DNA from: DSOT01 sp052386775
GTDB taxonomy: Bacteria; Pseudomonadota; Gammaproteobacteria; Burkholderiales; SG8-41
DNA: 7,700 nt
Assembly (NCBI GenBank): GCA_052386775.1
Contig: JBQTJV010000026.1
Span: 1 to 7,700 of the forward strand
Reading direction: 5' to 3'
Made by a program: the position numbers and the translations under genes. Under the pieces are notes generated by a model. It saw nothing but the letters and a program-made list of their open reading frames with translations, ran no database searches and had not been told where the DNA came from. Positions 6,895-7,700 of the stretch are shown here, in pieces. How positions within the stretch are numbered: the first letter of the stretch is position 1; the number at the start of each line of letters is the position of its first letter.

Positions 6895-7275
6895 AAATGC
6901 CGGCGCGTCCCTCTATTTATTCTGGTCGCTTGCTGATCGAGCGTTCGGAATACTTGCCCTTGAGTTTCGCAGTTCGTTGATAGCTTCCCTCAGAACTCTG
7001 CCTGCCGACCAAAGGAACAGGCCGGCGAGCAGCTTCATCGAGCCTCGTTCCATCGGCTTGACGCTGATTTTCATCGAAGTGGTCGAAGGAAAGAGCGTCG
7101 TCAGCAGGATCGCGCAGGTATCGGCTTTCACGATTGCACGCAGCGAGCACCACTATGGCCGTTGGGACCGCCTTGTAATCTGAGCAACGCGTTCCGGGAC
7201 ATCGCTCGCGGCAGTGCGCGTAGCGTATTGACGCCGCTGAGATCGCGTTTCTCGGGCAGTGGTGTGCTCGGCAAA
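6895..7275. other. Intergenic stretch between convergent units, no supported gene
   Basis: These 381 bases separate the plus-strand cluster from the minus-strand oxidase unit. All frames give only short translations without recognisable domains, and the low-complexity coding bias of the flanks is weaker here. I could not find a convincing hairpin followed by a T run that would serve as a terminator for either side, nor a tRNA or repeat. One possible short minus-strand frame is listed separately at low confidence. The stretch could be the remains of a decayed gene. Confidence 0.5.
6913..7038 (-). CDS. Possible 41-residue small protein, doubtful
   Basis: A minus-strand frame begins with ATG at 7038, preceded by GAGG four to five bases away, and encodes a short hydrophobic start (MKLLAGLFLWSAGRVL) followed by a charged helix-like stretch and a polar end. 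It could be a small membrane-associated peptide. There is no recognised family, the frame also extends upstream to a GTG at 7131 without a ribosome site, and chance is a good explanation. Confidence 0.12.
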   Translation of the reverse strand: MKLLAGLFLWSAGRVLREAINELRNSRASIPNARSASDQNK

Positions 7276-7491
7276 TCAGCCACCCATCATGCTCCAATGC
7301 ATAAGACCCATCCCGAGGACGGCTGCTATTGCGAGCGCACCGACTACGGCTAACACGATCAGAACCGCTTTCGCCATCCGCCCGTCTCCACCGCCGGCGC
7401 CCTCAGGAAGCAGCAGGCGCACTGCCGCAACGACCAGCGCGATCACAAGAATGACTATGATCGCTACGCCAAGCCACCCAACCCACATCAT
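7276..7491 (-). CDS. Small two-helix membrane protein with Met/His-rich ends, beside multicopper oxidase
   Basis: The 71-residue protein has two membrane helices: one early (VGWLGVAIIVILVIALVVAAV) and one late (AVLIVLAVVGALAIAAVLGM), joined by a Gly-rich polar loop (PEGAGGGDGRMAK). Its N-terminus is MM- and W-containing and its C-terminus is MGLMHWSMMGG, giving Met and His near the membrane surface that could bind Cu+; that role is inference. TAGGAG at 7502-7507 is only one base from an ATG at 7500 but ten bases from the ATG at 7491, so the latter is the better start (74 residues if 7500 is used). It lies just downstream of the multicopper oxidase on the same strand, so the two probably form one unit. 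Small Met-rich membrane proteins of this kind are common in copper loci, but I cannot name a family. Confidence 0.7.
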   Translation of the reverse strand: MMWVGWLGVAIIVILVIALVVAAVRLLLPEGAGGGDGRMAKAVLIVLAVVGALAIAAVLGMGLMHWSMMGG

Positions 7492-7501
7492 ATTTCCCAT
7501 G

Positions 7502-7507
7502 CTCCTA
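7502..7507 (-). promoter_or_regulatory. Ribosome binding site for the small membrane protein
   Basis: Read on the minus strand this is TAGGAG, located between the oxidase stop (7525-7527) and the small membrane gene. It is too close to the ATG at 7500 and well enough spaced (10 bases) from the ATG at 7491, which decides the start. Confidence 0.5.
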
Positions 7508-7524
7508 AATCGACAGACATGTCT

Positions 7525-7700
7525 TCAGCCGCGGGCATGCCCGGCGTAGGCAGAACCAAACGCGACGTTACGCATCATGCCGCCGTCCTCGTGCTCGAGA
7601 TTGTGGCAGTGGTACATGAATAAACCGGAGACGGTGGGCGCGATCTGAATACGCACATGTTCGCCTGGAAAGATCCCGAACGTGTCCTTGAATCCGGCAT
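7525..7700 (-). CDS. CueO-type multicopper oxidase, C-terminal end (continues beyond the window)
   Basis: The last 58 codons of a multicopper oxidase are visible, entering from the right edge and ending at the TGA at 7525-7527. The sequence GFKDTFGIFPGEHVRIQI is the usual last-domain segment, and MYHCHNLEHEDGGMM carries the C-terminal copper-site signature HCHxxxHxxxxM. Its Cys (codon 7606-7608), the last His and the Met are type 1 copper ligands, and the flanking His residues belong to the trinuclear cluster. It is close to the CueO ending (HCHLLEHEDTGMM). The family oxidises Cu+ to the less toxic Cu2+ in the periplasm with O2 as acceptor. Only the end is present, so the signal peptide and any Met-rich insert cannot be judged. 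The tail after the signature (RNVAFGSAYAGHARG) is short. It is convergent with the copper ATPase cluster. Confidence 0.92.
   Translation of the reverse strand, partial: AGFKDTFGIFPGEHVRIQIAPTVSGLFMYHCHNLEHEDGGMMRNVAFGSAYAGHARG

Noticed and set aside
6895..7275. Bidirectional terminator between the convergent units
   Set aside because: No stable GC hairpin with an adjacent T run could be found by eye. A folding or terminator-prediction run would be needed to claim one.
6917..7297. Minus-strand frame of 126 codons in the intergenic stretch
   Set aside because: It has mixed composition without hydrophobic or domain structure, overlaps the end of the small membrane gene, and has no ribosome site.

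Overview
The window is GC-rich, densely coding chromosomal (or island) DNA from a Gram-negative proteobacterium. The protein types (CueR-like regulator, Cu+-ATPase with YHS domain, Sco-like protein, MsrP/MsrQ pair, a CcmG/DsbE-like fragment) and the codon bias are most like a betaproteobacterium. That placement is inference; no rRNA or marker gene is present. The whole window reads as a copper-handling and periplasmic-protection locus.

Layout. Bases 1-338 are the 3' part of a CueR/HmrR-type copper-sensing MerR regulator. Bases 434-2806 encode a complete copper-translocating P1B-type ATPase whose N-terminus carries a YHS domain plus a four-cysteine metal-binding domain. One base after its stop lies a 66-codon remnant (2808-3008) with the membrane anchor and first conserved segment of a CcmG/DsbE thioredoxin but no catalytic domain. 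Then come a short integral-membrane ICMT/PEMT-like methyltransferase (3016-3435) and, overlapping it by ATGA, a broken class I SAM methyltransferase (3432-3712) that has lost its middle and is frameshifted near its end. A Sco1/SenC-like copper chaperone/thioredoxin with an extra C-terminal membrane segment follows (3740-4609). Next are msrP (4673-5623) and msrQ (5652-6338), the periplasmic methionine-sulfoxide reductase system, and a small membrane-protein gene interrupted by a frameshift (6357-6894). All of these are on the plus strand with short gaps and look like one transcription unit or a few overlapping ones.

Bases 6895-7275 hold no gene I can support. From the right edge, the minus strand carries the 3' end of a CueO-type multicopper oxidase (7525-7700) and, 33 bases downstream of it, a two-helix Met-rich small membrane protein (7276-7491). 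This unit converges on the plus-strand cluster.

How it fits together (inference from family knowledge): the regulator senses cytoplasmic Cu+, the ATPase exports it, the multicopper oxidase oxidises Cu+ in the periplasm, the Sco-like protein binds or delivers copper or handles thiols there, and MsrPQ repairs methionines oxidised by copper and reactive oxygen or chlorine species. Three of the accessory genes are truncated or frameshifted, so the non-core part of the cluster seems to be decaying, or the sequence carries assembly or base-calling errors. I found no RNA gene, CRISPR array, insertion sequence or clearly new system.
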